A DNA stretch of 47,166 nucleotides from Pirellulales bacterium (GTDB taxonomy: Bacteria; Planctomycetota; Planctomycetia; Pirellulales; Thermoguttaceae): the NCBI GenBank assembly GCA_016936015.1, contig JAFGPV010000100.1, positions 1 to 47,166 on the forward strand. The letters run 5' to 3'. Position numbers and translations under genes: made by a program. The notes under the pieces are model-generated. The model searched no databases, was not told the DNA's origin, and was given only the letters and a program-made list of their open reading frames with translations. This document shows, in pieces, positions 33,026 through 40,662 of this stretch. The first letter of the stretch is position 1. Each line of letters starts with the position of its first letter.

Positions 33026-34041
33026 CGACCGAAGACCATCCGTCCAGCGCTGGTTTGCAGCACGCTGGTCACGGCGATGTGCACGGTTTCATTGACGTGG
33101 TCGCGGCCCCCTTCCACGACGACCATCGTGCCGTCTTCCAGATAGCCCACGCCTTGTCCCGCCTCCTCGCCCACCTTGACGATCCGCACCTCGATGTGCT
33201 CGCCGGGCAGGAAGACGGGTTTCAGAGCGTTAGCCAGATCGTTGAAATTGATTACCGGCACGCCGTGCACCCGGGCGACCTTGTTCAGGTTATAGTCGTT
33301 GGTCACCAGTTTTCCCTGGAGGTGTTTCGCCAGGACGACGAGTTTCAGATCGACGGGTTGGTTGGCAAACTCGGGCAGTTCGCGCTCGTAGATTTCCAGA
33401 TCGATGTCGGGTTTGGTCCGCAGGCGGTTGAGAATGTCCAATCCCCGCCGGCCCCGCGTCCGCCGTAGCCGGTCGGGACTGTCGGCGACCGCCTGGAGTT
33501 CGCTGATCACGAACTTGGGAATGACGAGTTGGCCGTCGAAGATATTCGTCTCCACTACGTCGGCGATCCGCCCGTCGATGATCACGCTGGTGTCCAGCAG
33601 GCAGGGCCGCAGGCCCTTGACCTCTTTGGCGAATTCGACGTAGGGAATGATGAACCGGAAATCGTGCTTCGTCTGCATCAACAGGCTGATGCAGGCGTAG
33701 CACAAGATCAGACCCAACACCAATTGGCTCGCGTTGCGGATCTTCTCATCCAGGATCGAGGACTTGGTCAGCGGGGAGCTGAGGATCGGAGTCAGCGCCA
33801 GGCTGAGAACGTACGTCAGGAACAACCCCACCAACAGGCCAAAGTATACGGCGGTGATGGTGTCCAGTTGCTTTTTCCGAACGGAAATGTCCAGGGCGAT
33901 CACACCCAGCGAGATGAACAGCATCCCAAGGAACACCGCGTAGGACAGCCATTCGGGTTCCGTTGGGATAAAACCGATAAACAAAACGCTCAGCCCGGCG
34001 GCCACCAGAATGAACATGCAGCGAAGAATCAATAGTCCCAT
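33007..34041 (-). CDS. Membrane-bound PIN/TRAM-domain protein (YacL-like)
   Basis: A 344-residue protein. Four membrane helices fill residues ~5-125. A PIN ribonuclease-type domain then begins KGLRPCLLDTSVIIDGRIADV, giving acidic residues Asp150 and Asp156, and continues LVIPKFVISELQAVADS and VDLKLVVLAKHLQGKLVTNDYNLNKVA. A C-terminal TRAM RNA-binding domain follows (PGEHIEVRIVKVGEEAGQGVGYLEDGTMVVVEGG). This is the layout of YacL/PilT-like proteins of many bacteria. I chose the ATG at 34041, since the longer frame adds sequence that lacks membrane character. It converges on the preceding gene. Confidence 0.9.
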   Translation of the reverse strand: MGLLILRCMFILVAAGLSVLFIGFIPTEPEWLSYAVFLGMLFISLGVIALDISVRKKQLDTITAVYFGLLVGLFLTYVLSLALTPILSSPLTKSSILDEKIRNASQLVLGLILCYACISLLMQTKHDFRFIIPYVEFAKEVKGLRPCLLDTSVIIDGRIADVVETNIFDGQLVIPKFVISELQAVADSPDRLRRTRGRRGLDILNRLRTKPDIDLEIYERELPEFANQPVDLKLVVLAKHLQGKLVTNDYNLNKVARVHGVPVINFNDLANALKPVFLPGEHIEVRIVKVGEEAGQGVGYLEDGTMVVVEGGRDHVNETVHIAVTSVLQTSAGRMVFGRYESAC

Positions 34042-34292
34042 ATCGTTTTCCCAGAAAATTGGGGTTATGAAGCGTACATTGATCAGCCGCTCGTCATTGT
34101 AGGTCATGGACCCCAGCCGCGAAAGGAAGGCCCCCTTTTCCGCGACTTCCTCACCCGCTAAAAATACAATCCCTAAGGACAACGCCCTTATAAGACCGCC
34201 GACACTCCGAAGACCGGGAACTTCTCCGTTTTTCTTCGGTTCTTTCCCCCGATTAACCGACCATTTTCCCTAAATTGTATTTGATATTCTCC

Positions 34293-36251
34293 ATGAAGGA
34301 CACTGCCTCTGCATTCTCTCAAGTGAAAGCCGCCGCCCGGGCCGGAAAATTGTCTGCCGGTTCTGTGGAAAATATCCGCACGTGGCTTACCGCCCCTTAT
34401 CTGGCCGAATATGCCCCCCTGGTGGCGGAAGACATCGCCGCGGACAAATGGCGGGAATTGGAAGACGCCTTTTGGACCGTGATCCCCTTCGGCACGGGAG
34501 GACGCCGCGGGCGGATGTACCCGATCGGCTGCAACGCCATTAACGATCGGACCATCGGCGAAAGCGCCCAGGGCCTGGCCGACTACGTCAAAGAGGTCCT
34601 CTCGAAAATCTCCCCTCTCCCTTTGGGAGAGGGGCCGGGGGTGAGGGCTGACTTGCCAAATAACGGCCCTCACCCTAGCCCTCTCCCAAAGGGAGAGGGG
34701 AGGGAACTCTCCTGTGCCGTCGCGTACGATACCCGGCATCGCTCCCGGCAATTCGCCGAATTGTGCGCTGAGATCATGGTCGCTGCGGGCTATACCGTTT
34801 ATTTCCTCGACGGATACCGCAGCACGCCGGAGCTGTCCTTCGCCGTGCGGCAAAAAAAGTGCGACTGCGGGATCATCATCACTGCCAGCCACAATCCGCC
34901 GGAGGACAATGCGGTTAAGGTTTATTGGTCCACGGGGGGACAGCTTTTACCGCCGCACGACGCCGCCTCCATCGGGCGGATGCAACAAGTGACCTGGATC
35001 CACCGCACGCCCTTCGCCGAGGCCCTGGCCGCCGGCCGGATCGTATACTGCCAGAAGGAGATTGACGCCGCCTACGTGGCGGCGGTCGTCAAGCAGAGCA
35101 TACCCGGTCCCCGGGACCTGAAAATCATCTATTCCCCCCTGCACGGCGTCGGCGCCTCCTCGATTCTGCCGGCGTTGCAGCAGGCGGGCTTTTCCGACGT
35201 CGAGCTCTTCGGTCCTCACGCCCAGGCGGACGGCGATTTTCCTAATATCCCCAAACACGTTGCCAATCCCGAGAATCCCGCCGTCTTTACGGCGATCATC
35301 CAGCAGGCCCGGCAATGCGGCGCCGAATTGATTCTGGCCTCCGATCCCGACGCCGACCGTCTGGGCTGCGCGGCGCCCCAATCGCTCGATCCCGATGCCC
35401 CTTGGGTCACGCTGACCGGAAATCAGATCGGCGCCTTGCTGGCGGATTATCTGCTCGAGGTGAAAAAAGTCGCCGGCACCCTGACCACCGGCCATTACGT
35501 CGTGAAAACCCTGGTGACCACCGACCTGATCCGCCGGATTGTCGATCACTATCGGGCGACGACCTATGGAAATCTGCTGGTCGGTTTCAAGTACATCGGC
35601 GGCGAGATGGACTACCGGGGAACCGAGCGGTTCGTCCTGGGAGCGGAAGAGTCTTACGGCTTCCTCGTCGGCGATCACGTCCGCGATAAAGACGCCGCCG
35701 TGGCCGCCATGCTCTTGGCCGAACTGGCCGCCCGGCTCAAGGCCTCCGGTAAAACCCTCTGCCAAAGGCTTGACGAGCTGTTCCTTCGCTTCGGTTGCCA
35801 CACCGAGGGGCAGATCAACGTCCAAATGCCCGGCGAAAAGGGCCTGGAAGACATGAACGCCCTGATGGCCAGGTTCCGCAGCCAACCGCCGCAGCGCCTG
35901 GGCGGGTTAAAACTCCTGCACCTGCGCGATTACCTCAATCGCGTGACGTTCACGCCCGGGAACTGTCCCGATTTTTCCGAAGGAAAAATGGGACTGTCCC
36001 CTTCTCCTCCCCACCGAGGTTCGGAACGTCAGCCTCTCGACGGTCCGAAAGGCGACTTGGTCTTTCTCGATCTCGAGGGCGGCAACGCCGTGGCCGTCCG
36101 CCCCTCGGGCACCGAACCGAAGATCAAATTCTACCTCTTCGCCTGCGATTCCCCCGAGGCGTCTGCCGATCTCCCCGCCGTCAAAGCCGCCCAGGCCGAG
36201 CGCCTCCGAGCCATTCGTGCCGATCTCCACACCTTCGCCGGCCTGGAATAG
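34293..36251 (+). CDS. Phosphohexomutase (phosphoglucomutase/phosphomannomutase family)
   Basis: A 652-residue enzyme of the alpha-D-phosphohexomutase family, which moves phosphate between C1 and C6 of a hexose. The catalytic serine is Ser199 (IIITASHNPP), the metal loop is SDPDADRLG (Asp351, Asp353, Asp355), the sugar loop is near GAEESYGFLVGDHVRDKD, and the phosphate loop near the end is VRPSGTEPKIKFYLF. I used the ATG at 34293; a TTG at 34275 adds six residues. Two repeat insertions lie in frame: family A at residues ~107-137 and family B at ~555-570. The end (RAIRADLHTFAGLE) is partly copied at 40.48 kb. Confidence 0.92.
   Translation: MKDTASAFSQVKAAARAGKLSAGSVENIRTWLTAPYLAEYAPLVAEDIAADKWRELEDAFWTVIPFGTGGRRGRMYPIGCNAINDRTIGESAQGLADYVKEVLSKISPLPLGEGPGVRADLPNNGPHPSPLPKGEGRELSCAVAYDTRHRSRQFAELCAEIMVAAGYTVYFLDGYRSTPELSFAVRQKKCDCGIIITASHNPPEDNAVKVYWSTGGQLLPPHDAASIGRMQQVTWIHRTPFAEALAAGRIVYCQKEIDAAYVAAVVKQSIPGPRDLKIIYSPLHGVGASSILPALQQAGFSDVELFGPHAQADGDFPNIPKHVANPENPAVFTAIIQQARQCGAELILASDPDADRLGCAAPQSLDPDAPWVTLTGNQIGALLADYLLEVKKVAGTLTTGHYVVKTLVTTDLIRRIVDHYRATTYGNLLVGFKYIGGEMDYRGTERFVLGAEESYGFLVGDHVRDKDAAVAAMLLAELAARLKASGKTLCQRLDELFLRFGCHTEGQINVQMPGEKGLEDMNALMARFRSQPPQRLGGLKLLHLRDYLNRVTFTPGNCPDFSEGKMGLSPSPPHRGSERQPLDGPKGDLVFLDLEGGNAVAVRPSGTEPKIKFYLFACDSPEASADLPAVKAAQAERLRAIRADLHTFAGLE
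34611..34702 (+). repeat. Family A element, inverted pair, inside the phosphohexomutase
   Basis: Same design as the A2M copies. Read in frame as SPLPLGEGPGVRA and PHPSPLPKGEG, placed between LADYVKEVL and the conserved VAYDTRHRSR strand. Confidence 0.85.
35958..36001 (+). repeat. Family B element inside the phosphohexomutase
   Basis: A 44-bp element with the layout of the murE copy: GGGAACTGTCCC, stem ATTTTTCC/GGAAAAAT, then GGGACTGTCCCC. Translated NCPDFSEGKMGLSP, in a surface loop before the C-terminal domain. Confidence 0.85.
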
Positions 36252-36345
36252 CCTCTATTGATGCAGAAAACGCTTGCGTCTCTCGGTGTATGGTCATGGG
36301 TAAAACCTAATGTTTCTCGCTTGAATATTTGCTCCTTTCCGGGCT

Positions 36346-36619
36346 GAATTGTTGGACAATGTGGGGTCTTCAAGTGCCGTATTTTGCGGGACCGGGCGGG
36401 AATTGTTGTGGGTGAATTGTTGAGCACTTTGGGGGTGCAAGGGCGGTTTCGCCCGGTGTTTTGCGGTGTCCGGTGATTTTTTGCCCGGTTTTGCGGTATG
36501 GGTTTTTTGCTCACTTTAAATACCTGTTACGAGGCGGTTTATCATTACTTTCCGGGATATATGGGGTTTTTCGGGGCCGATTTTTTGCCGCGGGGATTGG
36601 AGGCGGGATCGAATTGTTG
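36346..36619 (+). repeat. G+T-skewed segment with four GAATTGTTG words
   Basis: GAATTGTTG occurs at 36346, 36400, 36414 and 36611, all on the plus strand, with TTTTGCGG three times between. The strand is strikingly rich in G and T. It could be iteron-like or simply a degenerate repeat. Confidence 0.55.
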
Positions 36620-36631
36620 CGTATCGGTTGG

Positions 36632-36673
36632 GTCGAGAGTCGATAGTCGATAGTCGAGGGTCGAGGGTCGAAT
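36632..36673. repeat. Six-unit heptamer array
   Basis: GTCGAGA, GTCGATA, GTCGATA, GTCGAGG, GTCGAGG, GTCGAAT in unbroken 7-bp register. This is the longest array in the window. Confidence 0.9.
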
Positions 36674-36802
36674 TCCTCAAGTTCCGCGGACAATCGGCGG
36701 CGGGAGCCGCCTCCTACAGGTGATGTCGTTTTGGTCAACCAACCTCGTCAATGGGCAATTCTCCAAGGATAGGACTCCTCAGAAGAAGGGGTGTCCGGAA
36801 CC

Positions 36803-36853
36803 GTCGCCTTTCGCTCCGCGAAAGCACGCGACTTTCGCAGAGCGAAAGGCGAC
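36803..36853. repeat. 22-bp inverted repeat in the island spacer
   Basis: Arms 36803-36824 and 36832-36853 with one mismatch around a 7-base loop, built on CCTTTCGCTC. It lies far from any gene end, so it is not an obvious terminator. Confidence 0.7.
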
Positions 36854-37511
36854 AGACCAAGCCTAATTTCCAATGAGCAAGACTGTTCCTATGTATACTA
36901 TAGCAAGTGAGTGGCCCAATTTCAAGACCATTTTTTCGATGAGGGGAATTTTCGTGTTGTGGAGAAGGCAACAGGAAATGTCAACAGGCCCCATTTTCCT
37001 GTTGCGGAAAGTAGGGTGGGATAGTCAACTGCCAAGCGGCGTCAGCTCCTGGGTGGAAAGTTCCGATTCCCCACCAAGCTGCGAAGCGGCGGCAGTTGCT
37101 TTCTTGACTCCTTCAAAGACTACCAGTCCTTCGGGGGAAAATTCGATCGTTCCGGAAGAAAAGAAGGTTGGAAAAAGCAAACCACGAATGACACGAACGA
37201 CACGAATATTTGCTCGATCTTTCGTCTGATTCGCGTATTTCGTGGTCAACTCAAGTTGGGTTTAAAGGATCCGCCGGGTGCGTTCCCCCGACGGCGTCTC
37301 TCTTATTCTCTGCGCTCTTTGCGTTCTCTGCGGCTTCTTCCTCTTACTTTCGGTTGCCTCACTACGTTACGTGATGAGGTAAACCAGGAATGACCAAGTG
37401 TGCCAATCGTGCCATTCCCGAATTTATTAAATCTTGCTCAATTTGCCAATATCGGTTTGTGTCTCCCACCCGACTCGATTAGGGAGAGAGGAAATTACAT
37501 TGGATGGACCT

Positions 37512-38975
37512 TTATTGACGGCAAGCAGGCTCTCGGCATCGTTTGGCCAGCCGAAACGCTATGGCGATCGCCACAAGCAAGATGACCACACCTGCTGGTA
37601 TAATGAGGGATTTTTTGGAACTGGGGACTCGTTTGTAGACGATCAAGTAATCACCGGAATCTTTCGCGGCCTTGAATGAAATCGGGCGTCTCCATCCCCG
37701 ATATGCAACACCACATATCTTCAGTGTATCTCCCCTCAACTCATATATTTCCATGCTCTTTAGGGTTGCCTCATATAATTCGTCGATCAAGCGATCGACC
37801 GCCGATGAAGAAGACCTCAATATTTTTGTTTCATCTTTAAACACCTTAATATTGTCCATGGCCTTCGGCGTTTGCTTGGGGTCGATCCGAATAATCTCTT
37901 TTTCATCTGATTTCCCATCCTGCGCATAGATATATTTTTTGTCGCCTTCAATTTCAATCCGTCTACTCTGGTATTTTTTCTGGGGGACGTCTTTCCCATT
38001 ATCCCTGATCTTATATATTTCCCAAGTGCCTTTGAGTTGGGCCAATTCGTTTTTTACTGAACGGTCATTTTGATCTAATGTAATGGGAGCATCAGTGTTA
38101 CGTTTTCTCATTTCATTCGGTTCTTGAACGTTTTTCTCTACAAATCGTTTCTTCATTTCGGAATGGGGAATCTTTTTCAATAACGGCTCTCTTCTTATGC
38201 CTTTTATAGGCACGTCGTAACGTTCGGGATGCTTCTCGTAATCTTCCACCGTATAACCTAACGAGAAGCTTTCATTCGTTGAATATTCATAATTGAATTC
38301 TAAATGGTCTTTATTGTTCTTGTACCACTGCATTGCATTATTGACGTACTCTGCGTCAGTTCTTCCTGAAATCCCGATATCGGCGAATCCTCGACGGACG
38401 GCGGCGGCCAGCTTGTGTTTTATTTCAGGTATTTTACACTTGGAATAGGCTTCTCCAAGAATTAATATGGGATCCTTTAGTCTGTTTCCATAACAAACTA
38501 AATAAAATTCGATGGTGTCTCCAAAACCTAAAAGATTTGGACATCGCTTGGCAAGCAGTTCTACAAGTCGCTCTCGTTCCCCATAATTTATGAGATGTTT
38601 AATTATGAATTTAAGGGCGCCACTCCCCTCTCCTCCTTCATCCACGTTCACCGGCACAGCATCGCATTTAGCAGCCAATTGCCTTATTTCCTGCTCTGTC
38701 AGCCGGATTTTATATAGTTGTTCAATCATATTCGATAAATTCCAGTTTTTAGACTTGCCATCATCACCGGGAATCTTTTCGGGATGTGCTTCACAAATAG
38801 AATCTAATTCCTTTGCGATATTACGCATCTTGGGCGAATCCCAAGAAATTGCCGAATCCTCTGATTTATTATTAACTCCTGAGTTATACAGATCTCCTTG
38901 AATACAAGATGCCGCAAGTACAATCGTCATTAGAGATGCTGAATAATAGAATATCTTTCGTGTTGATTCTCTCAT
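37512..38975 (-). CDS. Lipoprotein with TIGR03067-type domain and C-terminal membrane helix
   Basis: A 487-residue protein with a lipoprotein-like signal (MTIVLAASC, Cys24) and GAGGAG ribosome site. Residues ~30-290 are helical and charged, with no recognised family. Residues ~305-455 match the planctomycete TIGR03067 pattern: ELAQLKGTWEIYKIRDNGKDVP, IDPKQTPKAMDNIKV, then IYELRGDTLKICGVAYRGWRRPISFKA and LIVYKRV. A hydrophobic helix follows (SLIIPAGVVILLVAIAIAF) and a basic tail. Codon use is much AT-richer than the flanks, which suggests transfer. Function is unknown. Confidence 0.85.
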   Translation of the reverse strand: MRESTRKIFYYSASLMTIVLAASCIQGDLYNSGVNNKSEDSAISWDSPKMRNIAKELDSICEAHPEKIPGDDGKSKNWNLSNMIEQLYKIRLTEQEIRQLAAKCDAVPVNVDEGGEGSGALKFIIKHLINYGERERLVELLAKRCPNLLGFGDTIEFYLVCYGNRLKDPILILGEAYSKCKIPEIKHKLAAAVRRGFADIGISGRTDAEYVNNAMQWYKNNKDHLEFNYEYSTNESFSLGYTVEDYEKHPERYDVPIKGIRREPLLKKIPHSEMKKRFVEKNVQEPNEMRKRNTDAPITLDQNDRSVKNELAQLKGTWEIYKIRDNGKDVPQKKYQSRRIEIEGDKKYIYAQDGKSDEKEIIRIDPKQTPKAMDNIKVFKDETKILRSSSSAVDRLIDELYEATLKSMEIYELRGDTLKICGVAYRGWRRPISFKAAKDSGDYLIVYKRVPSSKKSLIIPAGVVILLVAIAIAFRLAKRCREPACRQ

Positions 38976-39009
38976 GAAATAGCACTCCTCTTAACCATTG
39001 TGATTGATT

Positions 39010-40047
39010 TCAGGGTGAATGAGTGTTTCTCATTTGAGATATTATCTGGGATATTTTGGGGATATTGATAAATTGAGCAATGCCCCAGCGGTATCCTATA
39101 ACTTCACGGAGCGGTGTTTTGGCTCGCCCCCCCCTGCTTTTATCCCACTTATCTTTCAATTTATTCAGCCACCCGGAATACGAACGCTCACCGACGTTCC
39201 AGCCAAAATACAAGTCAACATCAGTTTTTATAACTTGTTCACCTTGCCAATCCCTATCACCACAATCAGGTGCATTTCCAAAATGTAGCCAATCGCCAGG
39301 TATGGTTCGCTCCAAAGGTATTGTGCTAGCGCCATGTGTTTTTAACTCACAGAAAGAAGAAGTAATATCAAAAGGATGAATATTAAGTCGATCAAATTCC
39401 CCATAATCAAGATTGGCGCCTTTAATCAGGCCACGCGCATATATTAATGACACCATTCCCATACAGAGGTAATGTGGTTTCTGCTTGAGGCCGCTTGTAG
39501 AACCATCAAAAATAATAGCTATTTCCCACTCCCTCATTTCCTCCAAAGAAAAATAGGGAGCATTAGGTTTAGTCTTACCTTCACTATCACGTTGTAGAAA
39601 TTCACAATTATCAAACAAATTTGGGTTTTGCGCCGCTACGACAATTTGGTCGCGCACCCTTTGTTCCAACATCTGCAATAGTGGCGTAACGTCAATCTCT
39701 TTATCCTTGATGATCTTTCCGACGCCCTCAAGCAAATTCGCGTCGGCGGCATTGCCGGTGATGGAAAAAGCCAATTGCTCCAATGAAGCGCCGTCGGCGT
39801 TGGCCTTTACCAGCGCCGCTTGGCCAGTCGACCATGTTCCCACGTCCGTCCAGGGCTTGACGACGAGGACGTCGATTTCGCGGTTGTCTTCGCCAGCGTC
39901 GAGGAAGCCGTCATGATCCTTATCGTGCCACAGTCTGATGACGAAATCGCGGGCTTGTTCGGTGACGGGCAGCATTTGGGTCAGCCCGGTAAAATAGGCC
40001 AGGTCTTCGTCGAAGAGTTTCAGACCGTCGATTCGCTGGATAAGCAA
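39010..40047 (-). CDS. 5'-truncated polymorphic-toxin-like protein with Tgl-type transglutaminase domain
   Basis: The 345-residue frame opens with a TTG and no ribosome site. In-frame sequence (PIREDAR) continues upstream until repeat sequence at ~40.07 kb, so the gene has lost its start. The N-terminal half (RLWHDKDHDGFLDAGEDNREIDVLVVKPW; GQAALVKANADGASLEQLA) is GC-richer. From ~39.65 kb the C-terminal half turns AT-rich and resembles Bacillus-type protein-glutamine gamma-glutamyltransferase: Cys195 (PHYLCMGMVSLIYARGLI), PGDWLHFGN and Glu270 (WQGEQVI). The His expected 13 residues later is Trp283 (YFGWNVGE). Probably inactive or altered. Confidence 0.55.
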   Translation of the reverse strand: MLIQRIDGLKLFDEDLAYFTGLTQMLPVTEQARDFVIRLWHDKDHDGFLDAGEDNREIDVLVVKPWTDVGTWSTGQAALVKANADGASLEQLAFSITGNAADANLLEGVGKIIKDKEIDVTPLLQMLEQRVRDQIVVAAQNPNLFDNCEFLQRDSEGKTKPNAPYFSLEEMREWEIAIIFDGSTSGLKQKPHYLCMGMVSLIYARGLIKGANLDYGEFDRLNIHPFDITSSFCELKTHGASTIPLERTIPGDWLHFGNAPDCGDRDWQGEQVIKTDVDLYFGWNVGERSYSGWLNKLKDKWDKSRGGRAKTPLREVIGYRWGIAQFINIPKISQIISQMRNTHSP

Positions 40048-40060
40048 TCGGGCGTCTTCC

Positions 40061-40085
40061 CTAATCGGGGGACAGTACCAATTAT
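40061..40085. repeat. Family B-related end sequence beside the RAYT relic
   Basis: CGGGGGACAGTACCAATTAT on the plus strand; the RAYT stop codon (TAA) lies inside it. A similar sequence occurs at 46728-46757. It shares the GGGGACAGT core with the family B elements. Confidence 0.55.
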
Positions 40086-40472
40086 GGTAATTTGCGAAGT
40101 TTTCGAGGCCGGCCGCCTTTCTTTGGCCTTAACGCACGACCTACGTTACTCTCCAAATGATCCACAAAGGAACTGATCTTCAAGGGACGACCGGTGCGGC
40201 CGTGTTCGCGCAAGTCGCGGAGTTCTTCTTCGGACAACACGCTGTCCAGCAACGCCCTCCGGTTACCAACCATCGACAATAAATGAGTCTATGCTAAGCC
40301 GTCGTCGCGGCCTTGCAGGTGCGCTTCAGCACCGCTCCACGGCCATTCCCCGGCGTCTCTCACTAAAACCAGCCTGCACGGGATTCAACTCCACATCGTG
40401 TGCAGCCGCCGGCAGATGAGGCTCGTCCATGACAAACGAAGCGAAACGTCCCTGCCACAGGTAGCCGCGCCA
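40082..40472 (-). pseudogene. Decayed REP-associated tyrosine (RAYT/Y1) transposase
   Basis: The minus strand gives, in one frame from 40472, WRGYLWQGRFASFVMDEPHL then VELNPVQAGF, which match the C-terminal half of RAYT transposases (LWQGRFKS..., VELNPVRAG). After SERRRG the frame must shift to read GEWPWSGAEAHLQGRDDGLA. Then a TAG interrupts, and the frame resumes as MVGNRRALLDSVLSEEELRDLREHGRTGRPLK ... RPKKGGRPRK. The His-rich catalytic N-terminal half is missing. So this is a 3' remnant with one frameshift and one stop. It abuts a REP-like sequence at 40061, as RAYT genes often do. Confidence 0.75.
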
Positions 40473-40476
40473 TGAT

Positions 40477-40512
40477 TGCCGATCTCCACACCTTCGCTGC
40501 TCTGTAAGAATA
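40477..40512 (+). pseudogene. Displaced 3'-terminal remnant of a phosphohexomutase gene
   Basis: Encodes (RAM)IADLHTFAAL-stop, matching the end of the phosphohexomutase at 36218-36251 (RADLHTFAGLE-stop). Nothing of the rest of the gene is present beside it. Confidence 0.55.
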
Positions 40513-40628
40513 ACTACTTATTCTAAGAAAAGAAAGCGTTTTTCTCGGTTTTTGGTGGGACTCACTTCGTTCGTCCTACCCTACACAGACTTTCCGCAAC
40601 AGGAACTACTTATTCTAAGAAAAGAAAG
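40512..40628. repeat. Pair of identical 25-bp direct repeats
   Basis: Identical 25-base copies at 40512-40536 and 40604-40628 (starting AACTACTTATTC) enclose 67 bases that include CTTCGTTCGTCCTACCCTAC, a typical dispersed intergenic sequence. The arrangement resembles a target duplication around a small insert. Confidence 0.75.
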
Positions 40629-40662
40629 AAGACCGCCATTCCATCCCTCTATCGCTTCCCCC

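Larger units (their letters stand above)
36252..37511. other. 1.26-kb gene-free stretch at the left of the island
   Basis: No convincing gene is seen on either strand. It holds a G+T-skewed segment with four GAATTGTTG words (36346-36619), a six-unit heptamer array (36632-36673) and a hairpin at 36803-36853. A CCTGTTGCGGAAAGT word near 37000 recurs inverted near 40600. The distal ~400 bases are featureless. Confidence 0.65.
36218..40497. mobile_element. AT-rich island flanked by copies of the phosphohexomutase 3' end
   Basis: A 21-base identity at 36218-36238 and 40477-40497 bounds the region. Translated, the ends read RADLHTFAGLE-stop and IADLHTFAAL-stop. Between them lie gene-poor sequence, two AT-rich genes and a RAYT relic. 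This resembles integration into the 3' end of a gene, which duplicates a short terminal segment, but no integrase is seen, so the mechanism is open. Confidence 0.45.

Noticed and set aside
36131-36514. A 127-residue minus-strand frame after the phosphohexomutase
   Set aside because: Proline/threonine/lysine composition reflects the G+T-skewed strand, and it runs into the phosphohexomutase end.
36873-37229. A 118-residue plus-strand frame in the island
   Set aside because: No domain, no ribosome site, and it is made partly of dispersed repeat words.
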